A stretch of DNA of 64,000 bases, from the NCBI RefSeq assembly GCF_004027225.2, contig NC_046358.1, positions 3,376,720 through 3,440,719 on the forward strand. The letters run 5' to 3'. Both the position numbers and the translations under genes were made by a program. The notes beneath the pieces were generated by a model that worked only from the letters and a program-made list of their open reading frames with translations, was not told where the DNA came from and ran no database searches. Source of the DNA: Strigops habroptila. Taxonomy: Eukaryota; Chordata; Aves; Psittaciformes; Psittacidae. Positions 1-13,000 of this stretch are shown here, one piece after another (position 1 is the stretch's first letter; each line of letters starts with the position of its first letter).

Positions 1-3000
1 GTGCCTTTAGGCCATGTAATTTCCTGAGGGCTGGCACCCTGAGCAGAGCACGGGTCCAGTTGGTAACCCACAGGGCAGATGGAAATGCAGTTTGCAATAA
101 ATTATTTTATATCTGTTGGTGCTGCCTCTCTCGGGGGAATTTAATCTAGTGGCACTCAAATTGCTATATGCATGCAGAGGCATCAGACTGGCTTATACAT
201 GTGGTATCCCTGACAGTTGTCCGAAAGGATGCTGTTACCAGGAGCCCCTTGAGCAGTGGTAACTGATGATCACAGGTGTAGCATGGCTCCTGTGTTTGAC
301 TCTCAACATGCCGTTGTAACTTCTCGTAAAGGTTCAGAAGAGTTTATATGGCAAAGCAGTGATGAATTCCTCCTCTGGCAAATACTAGAGAATAACTATA
401 GGCCTAAAAATCCTCTTCTGTGATGGCAACCGAGCTGCGCTCTCTGTCCAGTGAGCCACAGACTCTTCTTCCCTGTCTTTCTGCGAGACTGAAGTTAAAG
501 CAGCTAATATTTGGTTCTCCTACCAGCCAGCCACAGATTGCTCCCTTAGAAGTGTGTGTGCGTGCGTGCTTGTGGCTCTACTTTGCTAAATGACCGGTTT
601 AACCATGAAATGCAGCTGGCATGGCCAACCTCCAGCGTAGGCTTTTTCCACTAAGGAATATTTTCTTCCCTTCCACCTACATCCAGCTGCGTTCCTTTGA
701 AGAACACCATTGGAAGCATGCTTCTTTGGCCACGTGGTCCACACACCTCACACCAGGTGTAAATTTTTGCACCCGTTCTGTGGCTTTTTTATATCTCTTT
801 AGTAAAAACTGTTTGTAAAGAGAATTTCCAACACAAGCTTGTAAGATTCCCCTCTCATTGGTACAAGGAATGCATGCTGCAGAGTATTGAAGATCACAAG
901 GAGGTTGGGAGAGAAGCTGATTAGTAAGCCTGACAAATTATTCCAGTACGTGCTGCCTTTTGAACGTGTGTTTCTGGTGCATACATGGTTCGCACACTGG
1001 TACTGTGGATATGAACAGTGAAAGGCAAAGGCAAGTGAAAGTTTGTCCCAATCTGCTTCCGTCTTATTTCTTTGGGATGAGTTGGAATGAAGCTAAATAC
1101 GATTCAGCCAATTCATTTTCTTGGCCTAATGAGCACATTTGATAATGCAGTGAGAATGTTTTTGTTTTACATAGTGCTTTCACTTCAGAAATGTGGTGCA
1201 GTTTGCGGCCTGATGCTGAGATTCTGACGTATCCTGCAGGACCCGCCATGTAGCTGCTGCCATTTAGAATAAACCTCGTTCCACGTGCTGGCTGCTTCTG
1301 TAGCTTCAGTTTTTTTGTGGTAGTTTCAAAATGACAACCTCCACCTTTGCTTTCTGATCAAAGGGCAGTAGAGCTAAAGAAGAAGCTGCGCAGATGTAGC
1401 AGCACTGCCGTTGGAAATACTACACGAGGAAGCCCTAAAGAGCTCCTTGCAGAGCAGCTTAAGCTTTAACCTGCTCTCCTCTCCCATGTTTAAGTGCTGT
1501 AGCTAGACTCGGCAAGGCACAAAGCACCACTTGAATGGGAGCAGCTATAGGGTGAGAAGGACTAAGAACCTGTCTACAGACAAGAAACCTGCAATAAACC
1601 TACACAAACCAAAGATTTTTCCAACTGGGAACAGTAGATGGTATTAAGAATTGGTACCAACTGATATTTTGGTCAGATCCAAAATTAGGATCTGACTTGT
1701 AGTATTGTCTAGCAAAATCAGTGCAGTTGGAGGGTATGTATGTTTCATCCCCAAACAAATATTTTCATGCTTTTCAAGTGTCTGTCATAGCCTCATCACT
1801 CTTTCCCTGTAGCTTTTTGTTGTCTGAATGGGTATATGGTTACATGTGTCTGTTAAAAATAAAGGGGATCAGTTCTTACATGGTATATTTATATTTCTTG
1901 TTTACAGATTTTGAGTACCTAGTGCTTCAGTTTCCAAAACTTACTTCTTTCTGTATCCCAAAGACCAGTTGTTCGGCTTCTGGGATGCTAAAAAGGGTGG
2001 GAGAGACTTAACAGGAAATCTCTGCCCAGATGAAGCTCTTGGTGATAGATCCCCTGAGGATGATTCTACAGTCTAGCCATATTTTTGCTGTATAGGTCAA
2101 ATGTCCATGGTTACACCATTGCTTTCTGATGCCTTTTGCTGAGCAGAAGTGCAAATATTTTTCTTTCAGAAGTTCACAGTTTGTATTACAAAGTCTTATG
2201 AAATGTGACTTGAAGTTTTTGAATACATGATGATTTTAAGACTTTTTTTTTCCTTTTCTCCTTCCACTGGATGGTTTAAACCCCACAAAAATAAAGCAGA
2301 CCAATGAAAAGAATTGAATGCTAACTTCAATTGAAAAGCAACAGCAACACTACTCTTGTGAGGCAGTTTTCAACAGTGTTCAGCTTACTGGTTCTGCTCA
2401 ACCTTTCCTTTCCTGCCTGCTCCCTGACCCTCTGTGACACTGAAATATCCACTTCTAGGACAACCTTCTTCCTAACCAGAAGGCTAAAAGGTCTTCCCTC
2501 ACTTCTTCTCCCATTTAAAATATCATCCTTGCATCAGCCAGATCTACTGTTTAGAGGGATCAAAAGCTCTTTTCCTCCTGCCTTATTCCCATCCATATTC
2601 ATATCCAGGGCCCTGAGTGTGCTGCTCTCCAGTGAGAGGTAAAACTTAACTCCCTAAATCTGATACTTGGCATAGTAACACATCTCTAGGCCACCACAAC
2701 CCTGTGTTGTTTACGTCTGTAGCAGCCTCATGAAGTAGCTATCCTTGTTTGCTGAAGCAAATATGTGGGAGATGGATCTAATTGCTGAAAAGTGATATTG
2801 CTCTGACTCGCATTGTGGAAGCCTAGGAACCAGGCTAAGGTATTTCACTCACATAAATACCACAGGCTATATAACTAATCCTTACTTTGGTGAAACTTCA
2901 AAGGAAAAGACACTAAATTAACATGATATAGGAAAGCAAATGCAATGGAAGGCATAGTAAGGAAACATGCTAATATGATTCAAGTTTGGATTTCAGCACA

Positions 3001-3927
3001 GATTCAAACATCAAACTATTCTGCTGGCTTAGGCTAGTCATTTAATTTCTCCATGCCTTAGTTTCATAGTAATAGAAGTGGCAATAAAGGAGCTGTCAGG
3101 CTATAATTAGCTGATAAGATGGTACTTTGAGGTCTTCAGTCTGAGGCAGTAACATTATGTATTAAATGCTGATGAACCTTGTTTGCGACCAAAGTTGGAG
3201 ACGGGGCTAAAACTAACACTCAGCTTTGGAAGATCTTGATTAAAGTTTCCCTATATTTTATCATCACATCATATAATAGATCAGAATCCCAAATCCAAAT
3301 GTTAAAAGTTCTCGTTCAGATTTGGACTTTGCCTGTTTGGTCTGTTTCCGACCACAACTAAATACATTGCCAGACTGTCCAGTTATTAAAATACAAAATA
3401 CATATAAAAGTTTCATTTAAATGATGCAGTTCTGATAATCCAAAAATGTGAAGAAATTAGGATGTGATTACTTAAGGAGAATAGGCATAAAAGAGCACTT
3501 CTGGAGTACTTGTTATTGTCCAAAATATCACTGAACTTCTGATGGCTAAGTACAGTCTGCTAATCTCTATTTGAAACAGTGCTGTACAGATTCATTATTT
3601 CTAAAGGTCTTCTTTCCATTTCTATATAGATATTCTCCCTTCACATTTTGAAGGTTTGAAGAAGAGGATTGTTTTTCGAGTCACACTAAGTAAACATTGA
3701 ATGCATGCAGGCTTAAAACTAAAGCATGCATGTTCTGTAGCAGCAATAAAAAGTGCTCGGCTTGCACGACTTCTGATGCTCAAGCGTTGCCTTGTTAAAA
3801 TGCCAAAAAAAAACCTTTTTCTTTGCATTTTTTTGAAAAGTAAATCTCTTCCTTTGACCTTGCAATACTTAAATTTTCAGTTTTGGGACAAATGATATTT
3901 ATTTTACTGAATACTTTTATATTACAG
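1..3927 (+). other. SHANK2: SHANK2 intron, partial (no exon seen)
   Basis: AT-rich DNA with no exon I can recognise on either strand. The exon that should precede 3928 (the region just after the PDZ domain, rich in Lys and Pro in other vertebrates) was looked for and not found, so it lies left of the window. The open frames here are short and show no domain. The interval ends with a polypyrimidine-poor but acceptable acceptor (attacag) at 3921-3927. Confidence 0.75.
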
Positions 3928-4058
3928 ATAAGGTGGATGAAATAGTACCAGTTTCCAAGCCATCAAGAATTGCAGACAATGCAACTGTGGACTCAAGAGT
4001 GGCAACTATTAAACAGCGGCCTTCTAGTAGATGTTTTCCCTCAGCTACAGATATGAAT
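3928..4058 (+). CDS. SHANK2: SHANK2 coding exon ([12 protein letters not shown] block)
   Basis: 131-base exon between acceptor attacag and donor gtgagt. The first two bases complete a codon started in the upstream exon (probably Asp), followed by [17 protein letters not shown] and the conserved [17 protein letters not shown]. It ends on a codon boundary. The exon lies just after the PDZ region in the SHANK2 protein. The frame runs on into the intron until 4196, but the perfect donor and conserved junction residue (Asn) set the end at 4058. Confidence 0.94.
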
Positions 4059-7000
4059 GTGAGTGGTAGCTATGAAGTACTGCTTTCGTTTCTGAAACTG
4101 GTTGGAGGGGGTCTTTTGGCAGTGCGCAAGGCTTACAACAGAACTGAATTTGCAAACATTGCTTTATATACTCATTTTGCTTTTATTATCTTGTAACTTT
4201 AAGGCATGGTCTACTCTGCCTTTTTAGTAATAGTTTTTTAACAGAAGTCTGTGTTCCCCTTGTAAAACTTTTCTCATTACATGCTTATACTTATTTTGAG
4301 ACTGTCCCATCAACAGCATTGCTACCTCAGTGTTATTCAAACAGATGCGAACTTATTCTGCCTGTAATCTGAACTAATGAGACCTCGTAAGTTCTGAACT
4401 TGAAGGTGTCAATACAACACTAACCCCAAGCTAAAAAACTTTGCTCAAAGTCAAGGTTGCTATTTCAGTTTCAGCACCAGAGTTAGCAGCCACACAGTTT
4501 TCACTAAGATGAACGTTTCTCATACTGCAAGTTTTTGTTATTAATAATGGCATATATATAATACCTTGATTAAATAACACAGGATTATTTGTGAGGGAAG
4601 AATTGACATTAATACTATAGCATGTATTAAAAGTTTAAACTCCAGAACTTTGAAATTGGATTGTTCAGTTGCACAGTTTGCTCTTACAGAACTTTGCATG
4701 TGAAAAATAATTGGGTTTATTGCATGTTAGATGTATTTTTCCACTACCCACGCCTCCAAAAGAGCATCAGATCTGGTACAACAAGCACTCTGCTGTCCTC
4801 AGCAGCTTGGGCTGGAAGGAAATTAAGGCTGTTCTAAGAGGCAGAAAACAAATAGATTCGTGATGATCCACAAGAAGGAGGGACAATGGAGTGCATTGGG
4901 ATTCAGGTGACGTTCCTCAGTTCCTAGCTGAGATGCTCGCTGCCACTGTAACCTTGTGCAAGACACCTTGAGTCTGTGCAAGGCTCCAGGGATAGGTCTG
5001 TTCTTCAGAAGCAAAGAGAGCATACAGCTTGGTGCAGAGTGAGTGCTGACACCTATGCAGGTTTTTGGAAATGAATGACACGAAATGTAATTGCTCATGC
5101 TTCGTGTTTCTTTCTTACTGCACACAAAATGTGCTGGAATCTTAACATCCTGCCTTGTAATTAATTTCAACTAACTCCACGTGCAGCCATTTTCACCTTA
5201 TGAACATGGAACTAAAGCCTAGCCTTCCCTGTCTCTTCACCTCCTCTCCAAAATCATACCAAATTTGTTATTTTCCATAAGAATTCCAAGTAAAAGGGAC
5301 AGGGGTTTAGCAGATATGACAGCAGAGTTATTTACATGTGAGAGAAAGACTTGCATGCTTTAATGCTTGTGGGGTTTTTTGTTTGCTTTTTTGTAGTCCA
5401 TGTATGAGAGACAGGGTATTGCTGTGATGACGCCCACTGTACCAGGGAGTCCTCAAGGTCCTTTTCTGGGTATACCTCGGGGTACAATGAGAAGACAAAA
5501 ATCTATAGGTAAAATGCTTCTCATGTATAGTTTGCTTGTGCATTAATCACATACTTTTAGTAACTTTGCTCCTTTCTTAAAGCATCTTTACCTCAGTGAA
5601 TGACTGTTTAATTTTTATGCAAAGTTCATGAGAAAAGAAGTTTGTCTGTAAGATATTTCCACAGTCTGCTTTGATGGCAGTAGGCAAGTATTATGGAACT
5701 TTAATTTAATTCCTTTCTTTAGAATGTTCCCTCTAACAAGGAAGGGCAGTGAGAAGGGAACAAATTATCAGTACAAGCCCTTTGCAGTACATTACCCAAG
5801 GCAAAATGATATTTCTTTTTATTTTGTTATTGAGGCAGAAGCACTGGAATATTGTGTAGCTTACAAAGGAATCCCTATTGATCAAATGGAACAAAATTCA
5901 ACTCTTTTTCATTCCAAATTATGACAATAGATGAATTTACAAGAGAAAAACGCCAAATTTGGGCTTGTTTTGTTCTTAGTAGTAATCTTAGTAGTGATAT
6001 TTTTCAATTTAGAAACACATTATGCTGAGGTAAAATTAGCATCTGAATTATCCCAGTATTATCCAGTTTATTTATGTTAAAAGCCGTATTTGTAATAATA
6101 TAATGTCATCTTTTGAAGTGAAGCACTATGATTTTTTTTTCCCCAGTAGAATCTTTGCTGTGCCTTTGCTAAGTTTCAAATGCCTCTTAAAAATTCATTA
6201 GTTTCTAAGTTGCATTATGATGTGCATTTATAGAGTGCTGGAGCAAGGCATAAGCTACTCTTCTGCACAGAATGTCTTCCCTGTTCAATAATTCTCAAAG
6301 CAAATGTGCTTCTCTACAGCTACCTTGATGATACATAAACCCAAAACATTTGCCTACACATCAATGATCAGTTTAATTAAAATTCTGTAGCATCCTTTTT
6401 AATTCTGGCATCCAGGTCTCTGGAAGTTCAACAAGAAAGAATGCTTATGGTAGGAATCAACCAAAAGCCCTCTTTCATAACTTTGCATATGCCTCATGTC
6501 ATGTGAAATGCACCCTGGCACTTTAGGTTGGATACAGAAATAATACAGTATGAGGGATCCCAGTGGAAGACTGTGTTTTAAATATGCTTTCTGATTTGTA
6601 GGAATAACAGAGGAAGAACGGCAGTTTTTGGCTCCTCCTATGCTGAAGTTTACCAGAAGTCTTTCAATGCCTGACACCTCTGAAGATATCCCACCACCAC
6701 CACAGTCCTTACCTCCTTCACCACCACCACCTTCTCCCTCTCTGTACAATTCTCCCAAATCCCTGACATCAAGGAGCTATGGAACTATTAAACCTCCATT
6801 TAATCAGAATTCAGGTGCAAAAATTACTTTGGTTAGGCCTGAGAGTGTGGGAACGATGATAAGGGACAAGGGGATCTATTTCAGACGAGAACTGGATCGA
6901 TACTCTTTGGACTCTGAAGACCTGTACAATCGGAGTGCTGCATCTCAGGCGAATTTCAGGAACAAGAGGGGTCAGATGCCAGAGAACCCCTATTCTGAGG

Positions 7001-10000
7001 TTGGGAAGATTGCAAGCAAAGCAGTTTACGTACCGGCCAAACCAGCGAGGCGGAAGGGGATGCTGGTGAAACAATCCAATGTTGAAGACAGTCCAGAAAA
7101 GACCTGCTCCATTCCAATCCCAACAATTATTGTGAAAGAGCCATCCACCAGCAGCAGTGGGAAAAGCAGCCAAGGGAGCAGCATGGAAATCGATCCTCAG
7201 TCTTCAGAGCAACCTGGGCAACTCCGACCCGACGATAGCTTAGGTGTCAGCAGTCCGTTTGCAGCAGCCATCGCTGGAGCAGTGAGGGACAGGGAGAAGA
7301 GGCTGGAAGCAAGGCGTAATTCTCCAGCCTTCCTCTCCACAGACCTGGGAGATGAGGATGTTGGACTAACACCACCAACACCACGTATGAGGCAATCTAA
7401 ATTTACCGACGAAGCAATGTTTAGTAGTGAGGATGGTTTTAGACAGCTTATGTCACCATCTCCGATTCCCGCACCTAGAGAGCCTGAAAATCTTTTTAAT
7501 AGCAGTGAACCCGGCAATCAGAGTGATTCAAGGACATTAAATGCGCAGTCCAAAACGAAAGGTACTGAAAACAGTACAGTGGCAGCTAAGCCCACGAATG
7601 CATCCAGCTCAGATAATTATGTTCACCCAGTCACAGGAAAGCTATTAGATCCAAACTCACCACTAGCCCTCGCGCTCTCTGCCAGGGACAGAGCCATGAA
7701 AGAACAAACCCAGCAGATTCCAGGCAAAGGAGACACTGTTAAAGCTGACCTTAATAAACCACTTTACATCGATACAAAGCTGAGACCCAATATGGAAACG
7801 ACTTTTCCCGTTACTGCTCCTGTCACTAGGCAAAACACTCGTGGCCCATTGAGACGGCAGGAGACCGAGAACAAGTATGAAACAGATGCAGGGAAAGAAA
7901 AGAAAGCCGAGGAGAAGAAGAACATGTTGATAAACATTGTGGATACTTCACAGCAGAAGTCAGCTGGCTTGTTAATGGTTCATACCGTGGACACAGTGAA
8001 GTCAGAAGACGCGCCCGAAGATGAAGAGGAAAAGAGCGCTGAAGTGGAATCCAACCCTGAAAACTCCCCACCAGAGAGGCCAGAGGGGAGCGAGGAAGCA
8101 GAAAGCGAGCTGACTGTGCCTGCCGAGCCTGAGCCACCGGCCTCTCCCTGCAAAACCATCGTAGCAGCAAGCTCTGTGGACGACCCCGTCATCCTGCCGT
8201 TCCGCATCCCTCCGCCACCCTTAGCTTCCATTGATATCGATGAAGAGTTTATGTTCACTGAGCCACTACCACCCCCCTTAGAGTTTGCCAACAGCTTTGA
8301 TATCCCCGACGACCGCGCGGCTCCCGGTTCGGCTCTAACAGAGTTGGTTACGCAAAGAAAGAATGGCACACCTTCACCTGCGCCATTTGCCCCCAGCCAG
8401 GCAACAAATTCCATAGACAATAAAAAGCAAGTGGCTCTTTCAAACTGTTTGCCTGCCTCCTTTCTGCCACCCCCTGACAGCTTTGATAACGTCACTGACT
8501 CTGGGATTGAGGAGGTAGACAGTCGGAGTAGTAGTGACCATCACTTAGAGACAACCAGCACTATCTCAACGGTGTCCAGCATCTCTACCTTATCCTCGGA
8601 AGGTGGGGAGAATGTGGATACTTGTACAGTCTATGCAGATGGGCAAACATTTCTGGTGGACAAACCCCCAGTACCTCCTAAGCCAAAAATGAAGCCCATA
8701 ATCAACAAAAGCAATGCACTTTACAAGGATACGCTAATTGAAGAAACTGTAGACAGCTTTGTTATCCCTCCTCCCGCTCCGCCCCCCCCTCCGATCAGTG
8801 CACAGCCCAATATGGCTAAAGTTGTTCCCCAAAGGACATCTAAGCTATGGGGTGACATGACGGAGGTGAAAAGCCCAATTCTCTCAGGCCCAAAGGCTAA
8901 TGTTATTAGTGAATTGAACTCAATACTGCAGCAAATGAACAGAGAGAAATCCTCAAAGCCAGGGGAAGGATTGGAGTCACCTACTGGAACAAAAACTGCA
9001 AGTCTCAGTACAAGGTAAACGTAATTAACCAAATCATTTCTAATAAAGGCTTGATGTTTTCCATCCTTTCGCTGACTTCCCCTGTAAAGCACGTAGATTA
9101 AAGAGGAATGTAGTCTCTATTGCACAGGTTTGCTTAATGAATATTTTATGACAAACAGTTTTACGTTCCTACGTTATCAACATTTGTGTAATCTACACGA
9201 CAGAACAGGAGCTTTCCCAGTCTTCTCCAATTTCAAAGAGTTTCCACAAGCCTTTCAGTTGTTTTGACGTGAGTTACTTGGATTTATTTTTAAGTAGTAT
9301 TTTTCTCTTAAAAAAAAAAAAAAAATCTATAAAATGTGGTGATAATTCAATTTTTCATCAGTGCCATAAATTATTTTGGCTTCAAACAGGTAGAAGAAGT
9401 GGTTTTGCCTTGGCTTAATCCACATTCACTGTTTGATGTCATTTGATTCATGCCGATACCTCTCCTAATCCACTTTAGCATGAAGTATAAAGCTACCTTA
9501 GAAAATCACTCACTGAAATCACTTTGCACTACTTGTGTTCTTGCTAAAAAGCAGTTTAGCTTCTCTACCATTTAGTATTACAGGTTTTAAGTTCTTACTT
9601 TCTATTGCACATTCTTGTTAGTGAACAGTCTCTGATGTTTGCAGCTTCAAGGAGGTGGTTTATTTCTCCCAACAGCAGCACCCCTGGTAGTGCAGTGCAG
9701 TACATCTGCATATAAGTGGTTTCTGAAAGGTACTCAAGTGATAAGTTAACTTCCAGTAGTCAGACACCATTGGGTAAATGTGTAAGTAATTGTGTAGCCA
9801 CATTTGTGTGGGATATGGACATAATATCATGAAATCCACGATTATGAAGAAAAAAGAAAAGGAAATTGTGTTAGTTTGAGAGCCTGAGGTATTTCTTTTT
9901 GTGGTGTGGTTTGGCTCTACATAGAGCAGTTAAATGTACCTTTTGCTGAAGTGTTGCACATTGTTTGTCCCAGACTGCTCCATAGGAATGCATTCTTTGC

Positions 10001-13000
10001 AGAAAGACAGTGCTGACTTTGTTTTTAAAGTAAAGATACCATCTAAGTAAATTTTATTGTAATTATTTTGCTGGATACGAACTAACTCAGCCTTTGAAAA
10101 GCTACCCTTCTTTGCATGCATGAAGATAATTTGGTTTTAGGGGAAGGGTGGCTCTGTTGGTTGCAAACGATTGCTCATTCAGAAATCAGTGTGATCAAAA
10201 GCTTCAGCATCAGGTAGTTGTATCATTTCCTGCAAGATGGAAGTCATCAAATAGATGGCAGGGAGATATTTTGGTTATACACACACACACACACACACAT
10301 ATATATGATATATATCATTTGGTTTATAGAATGAAGAGATGGAAGAAAAATGCTGGAATTCTGGAATTTCTGTCAGTGGCACTTGACTAAATGGAGTAGA
10401 AATTGAGTTGTCTGTACAAGAAAAGCCTTAATACATGAAAAAACAATACAGTGAAAACTGTACAACAAAAACAATATAGACTGGCTGAAGACAGTCCTTA
10501 AACAAAGTTAGCACAGCACATGAACACTCTACATTTGAGAATACCTCGGGCAAGCATAATATCAATACTTGTGCACTAAGCTGGAATTTACATAAGTCTT
10601 GTCTTGCAGATGACTCTGACATTTCATTTCATATTATTTTTCTTATGTTTTCAAGAATACTATTTTTGCTAGATGTTGTGTTTCTCGTTAAGCCGTAGGA
10701 AGCCATATGTTAATCCATGTTGCCTCTAGATTCATATGGACTGTAGTGAAAGGACAAGGGGTGATGGGTTCAAACTAACACAGGGGAAGTTCAGGCTAGA
10801 TATAAGAAAGAAGTTCTTTACTGTGAGGGTGGTGAGGCACTGGAACAGGTTGCCCAAAGAAGTGGTGGATGCTCCATCCCTGGCAGTGTTCAAGGCCAGG
10901 TTGGACAGAGACTTGGGCAATGTAGTCTAGTGGCAGGGGGTTGGAACTAGATGATCTTAAGGTCCTTTCCAACCCAAACCATTCTGTGATTCTATGTATA
11001 ACATTATGTATCATCTTTTATATTTTAAACTGATAGTTATTTCCAGGTTACTACTATATCACTTCATTGGAGAAAAGCAAACTATCATATAAGCAAATGT
11101 AGTCCCATATATGTTACATTTTAGATAAATATCTGACTCGGGCAGTGTTAGAAAGTTATGTTGCTTTTCTGTCCTTCAGCTTTTTAAGTTCTTGTAACTC
11201 AGCTTTGGCAAATTACCTTATGAAATACAGATACTCAGTTTGGAAAGCAAACCACACAAAGGATTATTTCATTGTGGCTGAAATCCTACTTCTTTCCTGA
11301 AAAGTAAACCCAAACAGGCATCTTTGCAAACCTAGAGAGAGGATCTCAGGCTATAACAATACTGAAAGAACTATGAGGCAATGAAGAAGAAAAGCAGACA
11401 GTAGCTAGAGCAGCAAAACTCTTGGCTGCCCTTTGACTGTGGAAGAAAATGACACCTCCACAGAATTCCCATTGGGAATGGAAGGTCACAGGGCTGTATT
11501 TTGTTTCTTTCTGTTTTTAAAACTAATGTGATTACCTTATTTTTTAGTTGAGATGAATTGAAGATACTAAGATGATCAGCAAAGGTTACTCAGGATTTCT
11601 TTTTTAAGCTAAGTAATAAATCAGAGACAGCAGAAGTGAGCCAACTATCCACAGATATTTAAAGTATGTTTTAAAAGGTGCTGCAGGCAATTCCTTTTCA
11701 TCTTAACAGGAGTGAGGTAGAAGGTTTTAAGTGGAGAAGTTCACTTGTAGAAACAGAAGTCCTACGTGTGAACCAGCGGTGATTTGTTAGGTGGTGCCTG
11801 GCTGTGCCCGTGCCCTGCTCCCGCCTGTGCCTGGAGCAGGGCTGGCACCTTCCTCTCTCTCTAAGCTTCACCAGCTCATCACCAGGGGTGGATGAGAGAG
11901 GATTGACTTCTGAGCTTCATAAAGAGCGTGAAACAGGGAGCAAAAGGCTAATAGCAAAATTTGTCACAGTGGAGAAAACGCTCTGATTTCGTCTTGGTGC
12001 GTTCTGTATGTTTATGCCCTGAACTGCCCGCATTAAGTTTCAGTTCTGTTCTCAGAGGTGCCTGCAGAAAAGCGATGGATGCATGGTAAATGCTTCCCAG
12101 ACAAAGGCTGGGGTTTTTCACTCCTTCTACTCCTGCCTTATGTTTTAAGAAGTGAAATAAATTACAGCCTTTCTAGCCCAGTTGCACAACTGACACAATT
12201 TTTTACACAGCTGTCAAATATTATGACCAAGGAATACCATCTTGCCAAGATTCCAAGTATTAAAACTAATATTTAAATTTTAAAGCTATAATACCTCGAG
12301 TTTTTTGTTTCTGTTATAACCATTAGGTAGCATTAGAAAGGGAGCAAGGAGTTTTAGCTCAGGGAAAGAAGGGATTCTGCTAAATTAAAGGACAACTCAT
12401 TTGCTCTGTTAAAGGAAAAGTGATAAAAAATGAGTACGCCTGTCCATATCCTTCAGCCAAGGAGAAGTATTGGGAGGTGTTATAAATAGAACATTGTTCA
12501 CAGGCTTACTTGGGTGATGTGCACAGCACTAGCAGCCTGATGAAATTACAAATATAGATTTGCTCATTGGGGCATACATGAAGTTACAGGAGTCCTAATA
12601 TCGCTAGGAGTTACTTTTGCACAGCCAGTAGACATTTAATTGTAGTTCACTCACAGCAATTGCCTTGTTAGAGTAGCACAGAGGTGAATTAAATTGTAGG
12701 TAGTTGGGTAATGGCTTGCTACAGAAACCCAGAAAAATACCTTCTCTCTATGTTTTTGATAAATGAGGGCTAGGAAGAGATAGTTCTACAGTTCTGAGCA
12801 GCATTTCTCTCTCAATTATTACATTAAAAACCAACCCTAGACTTGCTTTTTTCTCTGCACATCTCTTTAGCAGTAATTTTACACAGTGTATTTATAGTTT
12901 TACGTGTTTCTTATGGAGACACTGAGTTTCGAGGTTTTTAAATAGAGCGTGGAAACGTTTGGCTGGGAACCATCTGCTTCTCAGCAGCACTGACCAGCCG

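Noticed and set aside
4059-4196. Continuation of the SHANK2 exon frame to the stop at 4194-4196
   Set aside because: A perfect gtgagt donor at 4059 and loss of similarity after it show that this is intron.
5509-6601. Possible microexon for the 7-residue DSRIFLS insert of mammalian SHANK2
   Set aside because: No 21-base segment with suitable splice sites and coding was found by eye in this intron.
7980-8495. 171-residue open frame on the minus strand inside the large SHANK2 exon
   Set aside because: It is antisense to strongly conserved SHANK2 coding sequence, has low-complexity Ser/Gly content and no recognisable domain.
9015-9018. TAA at the end of the large SHANK2 exon read as a true stop
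   Set aside because: It overlaps a splice donor (AG|gtaaac) and splicing to 19901 continues the conserved protein into the SAM domain; intron retention giving a shorter form cannot be excluded.
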